Source: Yersinia pekkanenii
Lineage (GTDB): Bacteria; Pseudomonadota; Gammaproteobacteria; Enterobacterales; Enterobacteriaceae
DNA length: 38,869 bases
NCBI RefSeq assembly: GCF_001152565.1
Contig: NZ_CQAZ01000026.1
Location: 25,861-64,729 of the forward strand
Reading direction: 5' to 3'
Part shown: piece after piece, positions 35,803 through 38,869 of the stretch
Numbering within the stretch: the stretch's first letter is position 1
How the letters are laid out: each line of letters starts with the position of its first letter
Notes under the pieces: generated by a model
Databases searched by the model: none
Told to the model about the DNA's origin: nothing
Seen by the model: only the letters and a program-made list of their open reading frames with translations
Position numbers and translations under genes: made by a program

Positions 35803-37131
35803 TCAGTTAATGCTGGTGGTTTCGATTAGTGGTTGAGTACTCAGGTTTTTTTCTGCATCGGTTTTCAGCAGCGAGCGTTCATAAGCACGCAGGAACGGCA
35901 GGTATATCAGGGCAGAAACCATCATACAGATCACACACATCACCACCGGACTGAAAGCCCAGTTTGCGGCCCAGGATGCACCAATAGGCGCAGGCGTTGT
36001 CCATGGCGTCAGAGAGACGACTTGTGCCAGCCAGCCTAATTTGGTCGCGGTGTAAGCCAGAATGGCGTTGATCACCGGCACACAAATGAACGGGATGAAC
36101 ATGATGGGGTTCATGATGATCGGTGCGCCAAACAGGATAGGTTCGTTAATATTGAAGAAACTCGGTATGACACCCATTTTGCCAATGGTACGTAAGTGGG
36201 GAGCTTTACTGCGCAGTAGCAAGAAAGCCAGCGGTAATGTGGAGCCCACGCCGCCAATCAGCAGGTAGTGATCCCAAAAGCCTTGTAAGTAGATATGCGG
36301 TAAGGCGCCACCCACGGCCAACGCAGCTTGGTTTGCTGCCAGGTTCGTCATCCAGAATGGACTCATAATGCCAGTAACAATCATTGAGCCGTGAATACCG
36401 GAGAACCAAAAAATCTGGCACAACAACACTGACAATATAATGGCGGGTAGAGAGTCTGATGCGGAAACCAAGGGTGCCAGCAAATGCATGATAGCTTCTG
36501 GAATGATCATGCCGGTATGCGATTCAATAAATAAATTGAGTGGGTGCAGCGTGGCAATAATGACCAGCACCGGGATCAGGATTTCAAAAGAACGTGCGAC
36601 GCCGGTTGGAACTTCTTTCGGTAGCCGAATAGTAATATTGTGCTGCTTCAGTGCGGCATACACACGGGTGGAGTAAATTGCGGTAATCAGCGCGGTAAAG
36701 ATCCCTTGGCCAGACAGATACTGGGTGGATATTTTTCCGTCGGCGTAAGGGGCCGCCACCAACAGAAACGCCATAAATGCCAGCAGACCGGTCATCACCG
36801 GGTCCAGATTAAACTGTCGCCCCAGACTGGCACCAACCCCGACAGAAATGAAGAATGTCATCACCCCCATGCTGAGATTAAAAGGCAACATCAGTTGTGC
36901 GCGGTATGTCTGAGAAAAATCCAGCCAGGCTCTGGCGAATCCCATCGTGGTCTCGGCAGAAAAAGGCGGAAAAATAAACACCAGCATAAATGAACCGATG
37001 ATCATAAAAGGCAGTGCAGCGGTAAAGCCGTCACGGATAGCAATAACGTATTTTTGTTGGCCCAGACGTCCGGCTAACGGAGTAATAGATTGTTCAATAA
37101 CCGCAACCATCGATTGATATAGAGAACTCAT
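35803..37131 (-). CDS. PTS IIC component, lactose/cellobiose family
   Basis: Membrane channel of the sugar phosphotransferase. About ten hydrophobic spans; 'AIRDGFTAALPFMIIGSF' near the start and the substrate-site motif 'FNINEPILFGAPI' are typical of CelB/ChbC-type IIC. 442 aa, no fused IIA or IIB. AAGGTG precedes the ATG; 12 bp after the IIB gene. Confidence 0.95.
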   Translation of the reverse strand: MSSLYQSMVAVIEQSITPLAGRLGQQKYVIAIRDGFTAALPFMIIGSFMLVFIFPPFSAETTMGFARAWLDFSQTYRAQLMLPFNLSMGVMTFFISVGVGASLGRQFNLDPVMTGLLAFMAFLLVAAPYADGKISTQYLSGQGIFTALITAIYSTRVYAALKQHNITIRLPKEVPTGVARSFEILIPVLVIIATLHPLNLFIESHTGMIIPEAIMHLLAPLVSASDSLPAIILSVLLCQIFWFSGIHGSMIVTGIMSPFWMTNLAANQAALAVGGALPHIYLQGFWDHYLLIGGVGSTLPLAFLLLRSKAPHLRTIGKMGVIPSFFNINEPILFGAPIIMNPIMFIPFICVPVINAILAYTATKLGWLAQVVSLTPWTTPAPIGASWAANWAFSPVVMCVICMMVSALIYLPFLRAYERSLLKTDAEKNLSTQPLIETTSIN

Positions 37132-37143
37132 ATGAACACCTTC

Positions 37144-37458
37144 TTAGTGGGTCGCGTTAATGAGCGACAGAGCATAGTCCAGGACTTTGTCGCCACGCTG
37201 CATTCCGTAATCCATCATATCGATGGGCTGAACGGGAATACCGTGGGCAGCAGCCTTTTCTGATAGCATACCTAACATGTATTTCACTTGCGGCCCGATC
37301 AGAACTACCTGATAGTGTGGGAACTGAATATCAAATTCAGAGACACCAAACGCATCAATCTCAACAGGTATTCCTTTTTCTTCGGCAACGACCCGCATTT
37401 TCCTGACCAGCATGCTGGTGGACATCCCTGCGGAACAACACAACATAATCTTGAACAT
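37144..37458 (-). CDS. PTS IIB component, lactose/cellobiose family
   Basis: Passes phosphate from IIA to the sugar at IIC. The phosphorylated Cys is C8 in 'MLCCSAGMSTSMLV', the P-loop of IIB-Lac/Chb proteins; 104 aa. First gene of the IIB-IIC-GH1-IIA-porin operon, with GAGG before the ATG. The control region upstream is shared with a divergent LacI-family gene. Confidence 0.95.
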   Translation of the reverse strand: MFKIMLCCSAGMSTSMLVRKMRVVAEEKGIPVEIDAFGVSEFDIQFPHYQVVLIGPQVKYMLGMLSEKAAAHGIPVQPIDMMDYGMQRGDKVLDYALSLINATH

Positions 37459-37511
37459 CTACAGCCATCCTCAAAAGATAAAAAATCATTGCTAACACCG
37501 ATTATGACACT

Positions 37512-37534
37512 ATACGGAAACCGTTTTCCATTTA
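37512..37534. promoter_or_regulatory. Operator copy 1 of the glucoside operon
   Basis: Core CGGAAACCGTTTTCCA (37515-37530), near-palindromic with a central CG step as LacI-family regulators prefer. The 23 bp at 37512-37534 are identical to 37569-37591. It lies 54 bp upstream of the IIB start. Confidence 0.75.
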
Positions 37535-37568
37535 GGGTTGGCGGTTGTTTCGGTTATTATTGGATATC

Positions 37569-37591
37569 ATACGGAAACCGTTTTCCATTTA
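37569..37591. promoter_or_regulatory. Operator copy 2 of the glucoside operon
   Basis: Perfect copy of the previous operator, 57 bp further from the IIB gene. Two identical sites suggest cooperative binding or looping by the adjacent LacI-family regulator. Confidence 0.75.
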
Positions 37592-37604
37592 AAGTAAATG
37601 GAAT

Positions 37605-37620
37605 TGTGATAGCCATCAAA
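37605..37620 (+). promoter_or_regulatory. CRP-like box, left arm of an inverted repeat
   Basis: TGTGATAGCCATCAAA: TGTGA-N6-TCAAA, close to the CRP consensus. It is the exact reverse complement of 37646-37661. Confidence 0.65.
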
Positions 37621-37645
37621 GTCCAGTATATATAGGGATTATTTA

Positions 37646-37661
37646 TTTGATGGCTATCACA
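37646..37661 (-). promoter_or_regulatory. CRP-like box, right arm of an inverted repeat
   Basis: TTTGATGGCTATCACA, exact reverse complement of the left box, separated from it by 25 AT-rich bases. Each arm points its TGTGA half outward, one toward each divergent gene set. Confidence 0.65.
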
Positions 37662-37694
37662 GCTTTGATGATTGGAACTCTATTTTGGATAGTG

Positions 37695-37713
37695 ATGGAA
37701 ATTCGGTTTCCAT
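37695..37713. promoter_or_regulatory. Third operator-like palindrome near the regulator promoter
   Basis: ATGGAAA-TTCGG-TTTCCAT has perfect 7-bp arms and resembles the two operators, with a 5-bp rather than 4-bp centre. A further half-site TGGAAACG lies at 37720-37727. It overlaps the proposed -35 of the regulator gene, suggesting autoregulation. Confidence 0.6.
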
Positions 37714-37729
37714 GCTAAATGGAAACGTC

Positions 37730-37735
37730 TATACT
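37730..37735 (+). promoter_or_regulatory. Probable -10 box of the LacI-family gene
   Basis: TATACT, with TTTCCA (37707-37712) at 17-bp spacing as a modest -35. It would start transcription about 70 bp before the ATG. Confidence 0.5.
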
Positions 37736-37811
37736 CAGTGGGCTGTAATAGGTGGGCCAGAGCCGTATTTAGGAATAACAGGCAAGGACTAAAGCCTGCA
37801 AGGAGAGGATC

Positions 37812-38768
37812 ATGTCTACAATCAACGATGTATCACGTTTGGCTGGGGTTTCTAAAGCCACAGTATCACGGGTGTTGAGTGGTTCGCGCGGCGTTAAGGA
37901 AACCAGCCGTCTTGCGGTACTAAAAGCGGTAGAAGAGCTACATTACCGACCAAATGTTATCGCGCAATCATTATTAAGTCAGTCAACAGGTTGCATTGGC
38001 GTTATCTGCGCGCAAGAGAATATTAACCAAACGACCGGTTACCTGTATGCGCTTGAAAAGCATCTTAGCCAGCATCAAAAACATTTACTGCTGCGTTTTG
38101 CCAATAACAAAGCTGAAGTGATGCAGGCGCTTGATGAACTGACCTGCGGGCTGTGTGATGACGTGTTGATTATTGGCGCGCGTTTCCCGCTTAATCTCTC
38201 GGATGAAAGTATCATTCTGGTCGATTGTATGGATGTCGACGCCACTAACAGCATCCATTTTGACCATGCTTTTGCTGCGGAAACTGCGTGTAATTATTTA
38301 ATAAAACAGGGCCGAAGGAAAATCGCTTTAATTAATCCAGACACCAGCGGTTATGTGGAAGATGTATTGTTAGGTTATAAGCGTGCGCTGGAAAATAACT
38401 TTTTGCCTTTTAACCGTGACCTGATTTTTATGGACTCATCCTCTTCATCGGTGGCGCTACAAGTGTTGCTTAATAGCAGTGCAACCCTCAATTTTAATGC
38501 CTTATTGGTGGCAGATGAGCAGGAAGCTCAAAGTGTTATTCCACAACTACAAGCGTTTAATAAATCGGTACCAGATGACATCATGGTATTTAGCCTGGCT
38601 GGGTCATTACATTATCCGGGGATCCCGACTATTCCTGCCATTGAATATTCTATGGATGCCATGGCGGCGAAAATAGTGGCATGGCTCAATGCAAAAACCA
38701 AAAGTGTGTTGGGTTCATATGCATTGCGCGGGGATTTAATTATTCCAGATATGCCTGGCAGGAAATGA
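37812..38768 (+). CDS. LacI-family transcriptional regulator of the glucoside operon
   Basis: DNA-binding repressor of the GalR/LacI type, similar to AscG. N-terminal helix-turn-helix 'INDVSRLAGVSKATVSRVLSG' (residues 4-24, in two parts), the hinge '..YRPNVIAQSL', then a periplasmic-binding-protein-like effector domain (~60-318). AAGGAGAGG precedes ATG 37812. 318 aa, slightly short for the family but with both subdomains. Divergent from the PTS/GH1 operon, it is the likely reader of the operators between them; the effector is probably the phosphorylated or free glucoside. Confidence 0.93.
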   Translation: MSTINDVSRLAGVSKATVSRVLSGSRGVKETSRLAVLKAVEELHYRPNVIAQSLLSQSTGCIGVICAQENINQTTGYLYALEKHLSQHQKHLLLRFANNKAEVMQALDELTCGLCDDVLIIGARFPLNLSDESIILVDCMDVDATNSIHFDHAFAAETACNYLIKQGRRKIALINPDTSGYVEDVLLGYKRALENNFLPFNRDLIFMDSSSSSVALQVLLNSSATLNFNALLVADEQEAQSVIPQLQAFNKSVPDDIMVFSLAGSLHYPGIPTIPAIEYSMDAMAAKIVAWLNAKTKSVLGSYALRGDLIIPDMPGRK

Positions 38769-38780
38769 TTTCTGATTAAA

Positions 38781-38806
38781 TAGCGCTGTAACAAATCTCA
38801 GCGCTA
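38781..38806 (+). terminator. Hairpin after the LacI-family gene
   Basis: TAGCGCTG (38781-38788) and CAGCGCTA (38799-38806) form a perfect 8-bp stem; no T run follows. The last 60 bp of the window beyond it hold no coding sequence I can support. Confidence 0.55.
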
Positions 38807-38869
38807 AGTCGGGGCCATGTATTCAATGCGGAGATCATCAGGTAAAATCCTCGCATTTATCGGAGAGGG

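Noticed and set aside
37512-37591. Two 23-bp repeats with a 34-bp spacer as a tiny CRISPR array
   Set aside because: Only two copies, the repeat is an operator-type palindrome, no cas genes, and position is a divergent promoter.

Overview
The window is from an enterobacterial chromosome, most likely a Yersinia species outside the pestis/pseudotuberculosis core (genus inferred from recalled protein similarity, for example MnmC; the species cannot be fixed from sequence reading alone). Most of it is conserved housekeeping backbone. The order mlaA-fadL-yfcZ-fadI-fadJ-sixA-smrB-prmB-aroC-mepA-yfcA-epmC-yfcL-mnmC-fabB follows the Escherichia coli arrangement.

Region by region. 1-4650 is the end of a prophage: a tailspike, a membrane O-acyltransferase and a P4-type integrase, next to an intact tRNA-Arg(CCU) gene (argW, minus strand) whose 3' end faces the prophage. 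This matches the right end of Sf6/HK620-like podoviruses, where the receptor-cutting tailspike sits beside a gene that alters that receptor. 5364-12572 is a complete cytochrome c maturation operon, ccmABCDEFGHI, with ccmH and ccmI as separate genes. 12609-13373 is mlaA. 13492-14102 is a MazE/MazF-type toxin-antitoxin pair inserted between two perfect 34-bp copies of one intrinsic terminator. 14158-19986 holds fadL, yfcZ and fadIJ, with FadR-like operators before fadL and fadI. 20446-26498 carries sixA, smrB, prmB, aroC, mepA, yfcA, epmC and yfcL. 26646-30101 carries mnmC and fabB; fabB has adjacent FadR-like and FabR-like sites.

From 30173 rightward the content is accessory: an AT-rich spacer and a PAS-GGDEF diguanylate cyclase with an intact I-site, an Asp/Glu-racemase family protein, and a minus-strand beta-glucoside-type utilisation operon (PTS IIB, IIC, GH1 glycosidase, PTS IIA, LamB-type porin) divergent from a LacI-family regulator. 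The shared intergenic region has two perfect 23-bp operator repeats, a third related palindrome and two CRP-like boxes forming a perfect 16-bp inverted repeat.

How the parts work together: the fatty-acid block links uptake (FadL), beta-oxidation (FadIJ) and unsaturated fatty-acid synthesis (FabB) through FadR/FabR; the ccm block makes covalent haem proteins in the periplasm; the last block moves a glucoside through the outer membrane, phosphorylates it on entry and hydrolyses the phospho-sugar. I see no CRISPR array, rRNA or intact insertion sequence. The least ordinary features are the terminator-flanked toxin-antitoxin insertion, the symmetric control region of the glucoside operon, and the prophage receptor module with its decamer repeats at argW.
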